From contig LT827128.1 in the NCBI GenBank assembly GCA_900170005.1, forward strand, positions 2,724,168 to 2,788,167: a stretch of DNA of 64,000 nucleotides, in the 5' to 3' direction. Below the pieces are notes generated by a model. It saw only the letters and a list, made by a program, of their open reading frames with translations, was not told the DNA's origin and did no database searches. The position numbers and the translations under genes are program-made. Numbering within the stretch: the stretch's first letter is position 1; each line of letters begins with the position of its first letter. This document shows, piece by piece, positions 49,892 to 58,413 of the stretch. The stretch comes from Gordonibacter massiliensis (ex Traore et al. 2017) (GTDB taxonomy: Bacteria; Actinomycetota; Coriobacteriia; Coriobacteriales; Eggerthellaceae).

Positions 49892-52147
49892 ATGGAACGG
49901 TTGTTGACGAAAACGCGCGTCGCCGGGCGCATGCTCTTGGCGCTGCTGTTGGCGACGTTGCTGGCATCATGGACGCCGGGTCGCGCATGGGCGGACGAGT
50001 CGAGCGGCACAGCGGCGCTTGCGGAAAGCCTAGCGGGCTACCGCGACGAGATCGAGGCCGTCATGCGGCAGGCCGCCGCCGAGGGGGCCGACTCCGTCGA
50101 TGCCTTGAACGCATATCTGCGGCAGGCGTACAACAGCGACGAGGGCGGCGTTGCCCCGCTGTCGAACGAAGGGTTGCCCCCGCGGTACTATCTGACGAAT
50201 TTGGGGCAGGTCACCAGCGTGAAGCTCCAACATCCTTGGGGCTCGTGCTGGTCGTTCGGGGCCGTTTCGGCTCTTGAGTCGTCGATGCTGAAGGCTCGAG
50301 GGCTCGGCGGGGACGACGCCGTGTTCTGGAGCGGCGAGGACGTGAAGCCCCAGCTGTCGAATCTGACGAACGAGATCGATCTGTCCGAGCACACCGTGGC
50401 ATGGTTCGCGCACCAGCCGCAGACGCAGGAGAGCGGCGGTTCGCAGGCGGGCGAAGGCGCCAGCAGGCCTGTTGAGGCCGACGGCACCATGACGAACGGC
50501 ACGCAGCTTGGGGGCGGTTACACGGAGCTCGCCGAGGCGCAGTTCACGGCATGGCAGGGCGCGGCCTTGGAAGCCGACGCTCCCTACACGTACCGCACCG
50601 ATGCCGGATTCTTCCACCCGGATGCGGCGAAGAACGATATTCCCTGGTGGCGCTTTGACCGCAGCAAAAGCGAAGAACCCGATCCTGCGGATGCGACCGA
50701 CGCGCGCAACAAGGATTGGTCGCTCGACGACAGCGTGCGCATGAACGACGTCGTGAGGGTGCAGGGCGTGCGCAACTTGCCCGTGCCGGTGAAGACGACG
50801 CTCGGAAGCGAGGGGCCCTCCACCTACGACGGCTACGACGCGAGTGCGACGGAGGCCATCAAGCAGGCGCTCATGGAGGTGGGCGCGGTGTCCATAGCCT
50901 ATTACTCTCCCGGCTCTCATCCGTCCGACATCAATCCCGACGGATCGTATCCTGACGCCGGCGAGTACTTCAACTACAAGGAATGGTGCCAGTACGACAA
51001 TCGCACGGCGGTGAGTTCCAACCACGAGGTGACCGTCGTCGGCTGGAACGACAGCTACCCGGCGAGCAACTTCAAAGGCACGGTAGGCGGTTCGCCGAAA
51101 GATGAGAACGGCAATCCACTCAACGGAGCTTGGCTGGTGAAGAACAGCTGGGGGTCGAACGACTTCTTCACCGCCGCGGGATACCCCCAAGACGACTTGA
51201 AGTGGGGCCTTGAAGACGAGAACGGCAAGCACACCGGATTCTTCTGGCTGTCGTACTACGACCACACCATCTCGTCCGCCACTGCCTACGAAGTGGCCAA
51301 GGCCGACGAGGCCTTCGCCCACAACTACCAGTACGATTACCTGGCAACGAGGCAGCAGATCCCCGCCTTGGTCAAGGTGCCGACGCCCAAAACGGAGGTG
51401 GCGAACGTGTTCACCGCGCAGGGCGACGAGCTGCTGCGGGCCGTGTCGGCCCGCACGTTCGCGAAGAACGCCACGGTGAACGTGAAGGTATACGTGCTGG
51501 ACGAGGGCGAGGCCTGGCCGGGGGGCGGTACGCTGGCGGCGGAGCAGCAGGAGGTGTTTCCCTTCGGCGGGTACCACACCATCCACCTTGCCGAGCCGGT
51601 GAAACTCGCCCAGGGGCAGCGGTTCGTCGTGACGGAGAACGAGCCGACGACCCGCGCCAATCCGCAAACCGGCGAGTTGGAAGCAGCTGCCTACCTGCCG
51701 CTCGAGACGGTGCTCGATGCCTCGCTTCCCAATCAGGACCTCAGTCCGACGAAGGTGATCGCCAACGAAGGGGAAACGTACATCACCGACGACGGCGAGC
51801 ACTGGTCCACGCCGGCCGAGCTCGAGAAGGCCACAACCGAGGCGATGGGCGGCCTCGCGCTGTACCACTACGGCAACGCCATGATCAAGGCGTTCACCGA
51901 CGATGATCCGAACCCGGCTCCGAAGCCGGTCGACCCCGCTCCCGTCGACCCCTCGCCTGGCGGCGATCCGCAGCAGCCCGGGGCCCTCGAGCCCGAGCGC
52001 GTGGACTTCGGGCACGCGGAGGCGAAGCCGCTTTCCAAGACCGGCGACGCCGCAACGCCGGCCGCAAGCGCGGCTGCGGCGCTGGCGCTGGGCGCGCTGG
52101 TCTCCGTCGCGGTTTCGGCCTTTGCAGCGCGCCGCCGACGGGCGTGA
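49892..52147 (+). CDS. Papain-like (C1) cysteine protease, sorting-signal anchored, copy 1
   Basis: 751 residues from the ATG at 49892 (GAGGAAGGGG upstream). Signal peptide about 10-34 (LLALLLATLLASWTPGRAWA). Catalytic C119 lies in HPWGSCWSFGAVSALES, H378 in SSNHEVTVVGWND and N418 in VKNSWGSND, so the triad is complete. A lectin-like beta domain (about 500-620, ANVFTAQGDELLRAVSARTF) follows. The C-terminus has a Pro/Asp linker (DPNPAPKPVDPAPV), then LSKTGDA, a hydrophobic segment and RRRRA, a variant sorting signal. Probably an exported wall-linked protease of host or microbial proteins. The paralogue at 52404 follows. Confidence 0.86.
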   Translation: MERLLTKTRVAGRMLLALLLATLLASWTPGRAWADESSGTAALAESLAGYRDEIEAVMRQAAAEGADSVDALNAYLRQAYNSDEGGVAPLSNEGLPPRYYLTNLGQVTSVKLQHPWGSCWSFGAVSALESSMLKARGLGGDDAVFWSGEDVKPQLSNLTNEIDLSEHTVAWFAHQPQTQESGGSQAGEGASRPVEADGTMTNGTQLGGGYTELAEAQFTAWQGAALEADAPYTYRTDAGFFHPDAAKNDIPWWRFDRSKSEEPDPADATDARNKDWSLDDSVRMNDVVRVQGVRNLPVPVKTTLGSEGPSTYDGYDASATEAIKQALMEVGAVSIAYYSPGSHPSDINPDGSYPDAGEYFNYKEWCQYDNRTAVSSNHEVTVVGWNDSYPASNFKGTVGGSPKDENGNPLNGAWLVKNSWGSNDFFTAAGYPQDDLKWGLEDENGKHTGFFWLSYYDHTISSATAYEVAKADEAFAHNYQYDYLATRQQIPALVKVPTPKTEVANVFTAQGDELLRAVSARTFAKNATVNVKVYVLDEGEAWPGGGTLAAEQQEVFPFGGYHTIHLAEPVKLAQGQRFVVTENEPTTRANPQTGELEAAAYLPLETVLDASLPNQDLSPTKVIANEGETYITDDGEHWSTPAELEKATTEAMGGLALYHYGNAMIKAFTDDDPNPAPKPVDPAPVDPSPGGDPQQPGALEPERVDFGHAEAKPLSKTGDAATPAASAAAALALGALVSVAVSAFAARRRRA

Positions 52148-52174
52148 GGGACGGCTGCGTAAGCGCACGTCGGC

Positions 52175-52226
52175 GATCGTCCTGTAGGGCGAGGGCTCTG
52201 CCCTCGCCCTACAGGACGATCATTTT
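52175..52226. terminator. 47-base perfect inverted repeat with T run
   Basis: 21-bp perfect arms (52175-52195 and 52201-52221, containing CCTGTAGGGCGAGGG) with a CTCTG loop and ATTTTT after. It is an excellent terminator but also part of a repeat: a degenerate copy (GGGGCAGAGCCCCCCGCCCT) starts at about 52237. Confidence 0.85.
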
Positions 52227-52403
52227 TGAACGGAAGGGGCAGAGCCCCCCGCCCTACGAGGTCGACAAGGCGGGGTTTTCGGCGCGGTGACCGCACGGCA
52301 GCTTGACGGCTTATGCAAATCGTAACCGGACTGTTTTCTTGTCGATGGTTTCAGCCTCCTACAATGGAAAGGAGGCATCTTTTCCTTTGACAACGGAGGC
52401 CGC

Positions 52404-54641
52404 ATGGCTGCAACGAAACCAAAGGGGCCGGCGTTCCTGCACGTCGCGCTTTCGCTTCTGCTGGCATGGTCGCTCGCGTCGATTCCGGGCGCGAAGCCCG
52501 CTTGGGCGGACGACCGGGAAGGGGCGGGCCTGACGGCTGCGGCGCAGACGGCGGCCGACGCGAACGAAGATGTCGTCGCCGTTCTGAGGACGGCCGCGGC
52601 GTCGGGCGAGGATCCCAACTTGGCGTTGGCTCGCTACGTGGAGCAACATGCCGACGACGGCGCGGTCGATAGCGCGCCGCTCGCGAACGCCATGGCTCCT
52701 TCGCGCTATTACCTTACGAACCTCGGCCAGGTCACCAGCGTGAAATTCCAGAACCCCTGGGGCTCGTGCTGGGCCTTCGCCGCCATCTCGGCGCTCGAGT
52801 CGTCGGTGCTGAAGGCGCAGGCTCCCTCCGTCGATGACAGTGTGTTCTGGAGCGATCCCGGAAGCGTGGAGCCCCAGATCACCGGGCTGACGGATGCGGT
52901 CGATTACTCCGAGCGCGCGCTTGGTTGGTTCGCGCACGAGCGCCAAACCGAAGCGCTTGCCGGCGTCCAGGCGGGCGAGGGCATGAACCGCCAGAAAACG
53001 ACGCTCGGCACGCAGATGGCGGGCGCCGCACCGTGGAACGCGGAGACGGAGTTCACCTCCGGCTTGTCCATGGCCGCCGAAGGCGATGTCCCCTACACGT
53101 ATCTCGCGGCGAGCGGAGCGCCTTACGTTCCCGATCCGCAGAAGGGCGACCTGCCCTGGTGGAACATGGTGCCGAACCCTGACGGCAGCGTGCCCGAGGA
53201 GCCCATCGACGGCTCCGCCGACGCGCGCCTGCAGGACTGGTCGGTCGACGCTTTGCTGCGCGCGCTGGCCGAGGTGAAGGTCAACGGCTCGATGGCGCTT
53301 CCCAGCCCGGCCAAAACGTCCACTACCGTGGTGGACGGCGTTACGAAAACCGAGTACCTGGGCTACGACGAGAACGCGACCGAGGCTATCAAACAGGTGC
53401 TCATGGACGTGGGCGGCGTGTCCATCACCTACATGGCCGACCAGTCGAAACCGGGGAGCGGCTCCATCGTGCAAGGCGGCAGCGGCGAACATTTCTCTTA
53501 CGACAACTGGTGCCAGTACAACGGCGTCGATCTGAAGTCCGATCACGGGGTGACCATCGTGGGCTGGAACGACGACTATCCGGCCGCGAACTTCACCGGC
53601 ACGGTGAGCGGCCAGCCCGAAGGCGACGGCGCCTGGCTCGTGAAGAACAGCTGGGGGTCGGACGCGTTCTTCGACGCCTGGGGTTATCCAAGCGACAAGA
53701 AGCACTGGGGGCTTGAAGACGCCGACGGCAACCACACCGGGTTCTTCTGGCTGTCGTACTACGACCACAGCATCTCATCTCCCTACGCTTACGAGGTTTC
53801 GCCGATCAACGACTACCAGCATCGCTACCAATACGATTACCTGGGGATCGCCGGCGCACCCACGCAAGATGCCGTGGAAGGCGATGCCGTGCTATTCGCC
53901 AACGTGTTCACCGCGCAGGGCGACGAGCTGCTGCGCGCCGTGTCGGCGCGCACGTTCGCTCCGGGCGAGACGGCGGAGGTGTCGGTGTACCTGCTGGACG
54001 CCGGCGACGAGCACCCCACCGACGGCAAGTTGGCGGCACCTGTGCAAAGCGCCACGTTCAGCTATGCCGGCTATCATGAGATAGCGTTGGACCAGCCGAT
54101 TCAGCTTGCGGAGGGCCAGCGCTTCGCCGTGGTGGAAGGCGTTCAGGCCGTCACGGCCGACGGCGCGCCGGGCGGGTACTTGAGCCTCGAACGCTGTTTG
54201 GACGCCGAGCTTATCGCCCAGATAAGCTCCGAAGCCATGGTGGGCCGGGCCGTGGCGAACGCTGGCGAGACGTACCTCACCACCGACGGCGAGGAATGGG
54301 TCACGCCGGCCGACTACGAGGACGCCGTGACCCAGGCACAGGGCGGCGAAGCGCTCGTGCATTACGGCAACGCCATGATCAAGGCGTTCACCGACGACGA
54401 CCCGAACCCCGCGCCGAAGCCGGTCGATCCCGGCCCCGTCAACCCCTCGCCGGGCGACGATCCGCAGCAGCCTGGGGGATTCGAGCCCGAGCGCGTGGAC
54501 TTCGGGAACGCGCAGGCGAAACCGCTTTCCAGGACGGGCGATGCCGCGATGCCGGCCGCAGGCGCGGTTGCGGCGCTTGCGCTGGGGGCGCTGGCCTCCG
54601 GCGCGGTTGCGGCGTTCACGGTACGTCGTCGAACGAGATAA
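52404..54641 (+). CDS. Papain-like (C1) cysteine protease, sorting-signal anchored, copy 2
   Basis: 745 residues from an ATG with ACGGAGG upstream. Signal peptide about 10-35 (ALSLLLAWSLASIPGAKPAW). C122 in NPWGSCWAFAAISALES, H381 in DHGVTIVGWNDD and N415 in VKNSWGSDAF complete the triad. The domain order matches copy 1, with the lectin-like region (ANVFTAQGDELLRAVSARTF) and a linker containing YGNAMIKAFTDDDPNPAPKP shared exactly. The sorting signal reads LSRTGDA, then a hydrophobic helix and RRRTR. The two genes arose by tandem duplication. Confidence 0.86.
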   Translation: MAATKPKGPAFLHVALSLLLAWSLASIPGAKPAWADDREGAGLTAAAQTAADANEDVVAVLRTAAASGEDPNLALARYVEQHADDGAVDSAPLANAMAPSRYYLTNLGQVTSVKFQNPWGSCWAFAAISALESSVLKAQAPSVDDSVFWSDPGSVEPQITGLTDAVDYSERALGWFAHERQTEALAGVQAGEGMNRQKTTLGTQMAGAAPWNAETEFTSGLSMAAEGDVPYTYLAASGAPYVPDPQKGDLPWWNMVPNPDGSVPEEPIDGSADARLQDWSVDALLRALAEVKVNGSMALPSPAKTSTTVVDGVTKTEYLGYDENATEAIKQVLMDVGGVSITYMADQSKPGSGSIVQGGSGEHFSYDNWCQYNGVDLKSDHGVTIVGWNDDYPAANFTGTVSGQPEGDGAWLVKNSWGSDAFFDAWGYPSDKKHWGLEDADGNHTGFFWLSYYDHSISSPYAYEVSPINDYQHRYQYDYLGIAGAPTQDAVEGDAVLFANVFTAQGDELLRAVSARTFAPGETAEVSVYLLDAGDEHPTDGKLAAPVQSATFSYAGYHEIALDQPIQLAEGQRFAVVEGVQAVTADGAPGGYLSLERCLDAELIAQISSEAMVGRAVANAGETYLTTDGEEWVTPADYEDAVTQAQGGEALVHYGNAMIKAFTDDDPNPAPKPVDPGPVNPSPGDDPQQPGGFEPERVDFGNAQAKPLSRTGDAAMPAAGAVAALALGALASGAVAAFTVRRRTR

Positions 54642-54687
54642 CGCGGCTCGCCGGCCTTGTACCCAGATGGCGCCACGTGCTCGACCG

Positions 54688-54733
54688 AGCAGAAGGCCCG
54701 GAGGAGTTCGCATCCACCGGGCCTTCGTCTGCT
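54688..54733. terminator. Bidirectional terminator after the C1 protease pair
   Basis: GAAGGCCCGG (54692-54701) pairs with CCGGGCCTTC (54717-54726); the outer AGCA/TGCT bases extend the stem. It lies between convergent genes. Confidence 0.7.
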
Positions 54734-54763
54734 TACCTTTGCGTTTTCGTCGGCAAACGCGTT

Positions 54764-55723
54764 CTAGTCTACGGTGCCCGCGCCGGCCGGATCAAGGGCG
54801 GGGCGCTTGCGCATGATGTCGTAGGAAAGCCAGGTGCATACGCCGGTTATCAGCAGCTCCACCACATCGCTCGAACCGCTGGAGGCGAAGGTTCCCTGCG
54901 CGAGGCTCCAGCCAATGCCGATGACGCAGAGCGCGAGGCTGATGATGCACAGCACGAAGAACGGCTTGATCTTGCGTGGGTCGTTTGCTCCGCGCAGGCC
55001 GAAGATGCCCACGACCAGGTCGATGACCGAGCTGATGATGAGCACGATGGCGAACGACATCATCAGCACGAGGCTCGATACGGACTGACCGTTCAAGTCA
55101 ACGGTGTAATCGATGCCGATGCCGTTGGCCATAGAGAACACCGCCAGCGCCATCATCGCGGCGCTCACGAGCAGCGTGACGATGGCGAACACGATAAGCA
55201 CGATGGCGATGACGCGCAGCGCCTTCTGGCTGCCGGAGCGCTCGGCCTCCGGCTCGCCCACGATGCCCCTATCGCGATCCCTTTTCACCTGGTCGGCCAG
55301 CGTCGTGCAGAAAATCAGGTAGATGATGTCGCCAATGAACAGGAAGGGGTCGCGGAAGATGCTTCCGTGGTTAACCCAGGTGTAGATGAACATCGCGAAA
55401 AGCACGATGGAGATGCCCCAGCTGAGTGCCCGGTAAGGCCCGATCTTGCTCGCGTCGTTGGCTCCTCGTATGCCGAGAACGGCCACGACGAGCTCGATCA
55501 AGCCCAGTACAACGACAAGGGATCCCACCACGGTGGTCACAAGCCCCGCCGTGGTGTCGGTGCCGCCTACGTTCAGCGGTTCGTCAATGCCGAGCGGCCC
55601 GGCCGAGGCGCCGGCTGCGATGATGACGATGCCCGAGATTGTCACGAGTATTCCGAATACGATCATGATGACGGACGTGATGTACAGCGCTTTCTGGTTT
55701 CCAGTGCGGGGAGGATGGGCCAT
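54764..55723 (-). CDS. Eight-TM membrane protein made of two tandem four-helix repeats
   Basis: 319 residues from the ATG at 55723 (AAGAAAGGA upstream). Each half has the order GxQKALxxxxxxMIVFxI, two central helices and a GIRGANDASKI/GLRGANDPRKI loop, then a last helix pair. The shared motif G[IL]RGAND-x-[SR]KI marks a duplication within the gene. A charged linker joins the halves (QVKRDRDRGIVGEPEAERSG). No transporter signature is seen and no function can be assigned. Confidence 0.75.
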   Translation of the reverse strand: MAHPPRTGNQKALYITSVIMIVFGILVTISGIVIIAAGASAGPLGIDEPLNVGGTDTTAGLVTTVVGSLVVVLGLIELVVAVLGIRGANDASKIGPYRALSWGISIVLFAMFIYTWVNHGSIFRDPFLFIGDIIYLIFCTTLADQVKRDRDRGIVGEPEAERSGSQKALRVIAIVLIVFAIVTLLVSAAMMALAVFSMANGIGIDYTVDLNGQSVSSLVLMMSFAIVLIISSVIDLVVGIFGLRGANDPRKIKPFFVLCIISLALCVIGIGWSLAQGTFASSGSSDVVELLITGVCTWLSYDIMRKRPALDPAGAGTVD

Positions 55724-56072
55724 GGGGGCGTCCTTTCTTGAGTGCGCCGCCGAAGTCGCCGCCCGGCGAAACCCGCTGCATGGACGTGAGATCCACGAGG
55801 CGGGCTTTGCCGGCGCGCACTTTCCGGACGACGCTGTGTCGGGTATGCTCCTGCGCAGTATACGACGGTGTCGCGGCGGGCAGATGCGATGGACGGCCCG
55901 ATGAAAGAAGAAGCGAAACGAACGCCTCTTTTTGCGAAACGAAGGACGCCCGCCGCTGGGCAACGGACGTTGGCGGCCCGCGACCGGCGCGGCCTACACC
56001 GGACGCCGGTCACGGGTCGCACGGGGTCGGCCGCCTCTACGGGCGATCCGACCGATTCCGTTGCGGGAGGGG

Positions 56073-56903
56073 CTAGGCGGAAGCTTCGATGAACAGCTTG
56101 ATGTCGCGGTAGCGCTTCTCGGCCACCGGGCAGGCCGTGCCGTCGTCAAGCACCAGTTGGAACCGTGCGACTTCCCTAGCCCGGCTCATATTGGCTAGGC
56201 AGCTGCGATGCGTGCGCAGAAAGCCGCGATCGGCGAACTTCTGCTCGAGCTCGCCCATGGAGGTGCGCATGAGGAAGCTTCCCTGGGAATGCCTGACGCG
56301 GCAGCGCGGGCCCTCCGCCATCACGCAGCATATCTCGTCGGGGTGGAGGAAATGCATCTTCCCTTTGACGTCGCGGAACTCCATCTTGCTTTCCGACGCG
56401 CTCAGCGTCTCGAAATGGTCGAGCAGGTAGTTGAGGGCGTTCTCGTTCTCGGCGAGCTGCGGGAACGCCTCGTTGGCGTCCGTGGTGTTCGACACATGCA
56501 GATGGACGATGCGCGGCCCGTCAGGGGTGGGCGCCCATACGTAGGTGGCGTGCTGCGTGAACGGAAGGTTGCGCCTGCCGTCGTGCGACTTGACCAGCAC
56601 GGTGTAGATCGCGCTCGCAATCCAAACGCTGCCGCGCCGCTTGGCAATCCACTGCTCGTCCGCCAAGGCCAGTCTCGTGTCGTATTCGGCGCGGAGTATC
56701 TCCTTCATGTCCTCGAGGTTCGAAGCCGTTTGGAGGGAGAACGGGCCGAGCCACACGATGTCGTCGGCCATGTGGGCCATGGCCGCATCCATGTCCCGCT
56801 CGACGAAGTGCTTGTAAGCCGATTGGCGCGACAACTCGATGACGATGCGCTCTCGCAGGCGCGCATCGTCGGTTTTAGACGGTAGGGCAGTTTCGTTGCG
56901 CAC
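56073..56903 (-). CDS. One-component regulator: NTF2/SnoaL-like domain fused to LytTR
   Basis: 276 residues. Residues about 15-140 have the pattern of a small NTF2-like fold (SAYKHFVERDMDAAMAHMAD, DIVWLGPF, ASAIYTVLVKS, THATYVW-type strands). The C-terminal LytTR domain, about 175-272, includes DVKGKMHFLHPDEICCVMAE and FLRTHRSCLANMSRAREVAR, the diagnostic RTHRS segment. It has no receiver domain, so it would sense a ligand directly. Upstream regulatory gap 56904-57037 separates it from moeA. Confidence 0.78.
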   Translation of the reverse strand: MRNETALPSKTDDARLRERIVIELSRQSAYKHFVERDMDAAMAHMADDIVWLGPFSLQTASNLEDMKEILRAEYDTRLALADEQWIAKRRGSVWIASAIYTVLVKSHDGRRNLPFTQHATYVWAPTPDGPRIVHLHVSNTTDANEAFPQLAENENALNYLLDHFETLSASESKMEFRDVKGKMHFLHPDEICCVMAEGPRCRVRHSQGSFLMRTSMGELEQKFADRGFLRTHRSCLANMSRAREVARFQLVLDDGTACPVAEKRYRDIKLFIEASA

Positions 56904-57037
56904 GAGCGTCCTTTCGCGAACACAGTAACCGTGACGACTTGCTTTGAGGCACGATCAGGATAACGCGGTAACGGGCAAAATGGAACAGAAGTCGCCGTGC
57001 GGCGGAGTGCGGCAGAGGCAAACGGACTCCTTGCCGC

Positions 57038-58264
57038 TTAGTCGATGAGCTCCTCTCCGCGCAGCAGCTCCACGTCGACGATGGCCCCGGTTTCGAAGCC
57101 GCGCTCGCCGATGGGGGAGACGCGTTGGGCGTTGCTGGCCATGCAGGCGGCCAGGTCGCCGGCCTTGAAGTTGAGGAAGTTCGCCGTGTAGCCGGTGGGG
57201 CTGTCCGCGTCGCGCACCAGGTTCACGCGGGCGATGTTCGCCATCTGCGGCGGACCTGCCACCTCGGCCGCCGCGCGCGCCTTCACCGTGGGGATGGTGC
57301 GCACGGGTACGCCCAGGAAGCGCGCGACCGCCGCTTGCAGGCACCATTGCGTGCCGTAGTAGGCGGCCAGCGTGGGGCCGGGCAGGTCGACGACGGGCTT
57401 GCCGTCGGCCACGGCCAACATGAGCGGACGTCCGGGCACGGCGGCGATGTAATGATGCACCACGCGGCCGCGCTTCTCGATCATGCGCACGTTGAAATCC
57501 TCCTCGCCCACGGCCGAGCCGCCGTTGACGACCACGAAATCGGCCACGGCCAGCGCTTCGGCGAACGCCCGCTCGAGCGCGGCCTCGTCGTCGCGAACGA
57601 TGGGGAACACGAGGGGCTCGGCACCGTATTCCAGCAGCATATGTTTCACCATCAGGCTGTTCGTGTCGACGTTCTGACCGCGTTGGGGCTTGGTGCCGGC
57701 CGGCACCAGCTCGCTGCCTGTGGGGATGAACGCCACGCGCGGCTTGCGACGCACGGGCACCATGGTGATTCCGCCCATGGCGAGCGTCGCCAGGTCGGTC
57801 GGACGCACGGGCAGTCCCGCCTTCATGAGCGGCGTGCCCGCTTTGATGGTGTCGCCGGCGGCGCGCACGTTCGTGCCGGGCTCCACCTGCACGTCGGCGC
57901 CGAGCACGATCGAGCCGTCCGGCTGGATGGCGGCCTTCTCTATCATCACGACGGCGTCGTAAGCGTCGGGAAAATCGTCGCCGGTGTCGGCGCGCACGTA
58001 GTCCTCGCCGAGACGCCAGCCGCTCGTGTCCGGCAGGCCGTTCGCGAACGCCGCCGATTTCACGGCGATGCCGTCGCACGACGACGCGCGCACCACCGGC
58101 AGCGTGTTCGTCGACACCAGGTCGCGCGCCGTCACGCGCCCCACGGCCTCGTCCAGGCTCACCAACTCGGTGGCGGTTGCCGCCGCCGAGGGCTCCCAAG
58201 CTGCGAAAAAGTCCGCAAGCGCCTCCTCGCGCGACGGGAACCCGTGCATGATCTTCTCTCCCAT
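57038..58264 (-). CDS. moeA: MoeA-like molybdopterin molybdenumtransferase
   Basis: 408 residues. MoeA motifs: ASSCDGIAVKS (substrate loop), DAVVMIEKA, GTPLMKAGLPVRPTDLATLA, FIPTGSELVPAG (PTGSEL), VVVNGGSAVGEEDFN (GG-S-x-G-x-x-D) and AAVPGRPLMLAVAD. The last conserved region reads DLPGPTLAAYYGT instead of the usual GNP-V/S-A, so it may be a specialised paralogue. It inserts molybdate into adenylylated molybdopterin; together with the molybdoenzyme in this window it indicates an active Moco pathway. AGGGAG precedes the ATG. Confidence 0.88.
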   Translation of the reverse strand: MGEKIMHGFPSREEALADFFAAWEPSAAATATELVSLDEAVGRVTARDLVSTNTLPVVRASSCDGIAVKSAAFANGLPDTSGWRLGEDYVRADTGDDFPDAYDAVVMIEKAAIQPDGSIVLGADVQVEPGTNVRAAGDTIKAGTPLMKAGLPVRPTDLATLAMGGITMVPVRRKPRVAFIPTGSELVPAGTKPQRGQNVDTNSLMVKHMLLEYGAEPLVFPIVRDDEAALERAFAEALAVADFVVVNGGSAVGEEDFNVRMIEKRGRVVHHYIAAVPGRPLMLAVADGKPVVDLPGPTLAAYYGTQWCLQAAVARFLGVPVRTIPTVKARAAAEVAGPPQMANIARVNLVRDADSPTGYTANFLNFKAGDLAACMASNAQRVSPIGERGFETGAIVDVELLRGEELID

Positions 58265-58413
58265 AGTTCGCTCCCTGGTTGTTGGCGGTTTTGCTTCAGT
58301 GCCATTATAGTACGGAGAAACAGGCAGGCCCGAGTGTCCGCGGAAGAGCGACCGATACCGTTTGCGCGGCGCGTCGCCAACGGCCGGTCGGGCATGAAGC
58401 GGCCTTCCTCCGG

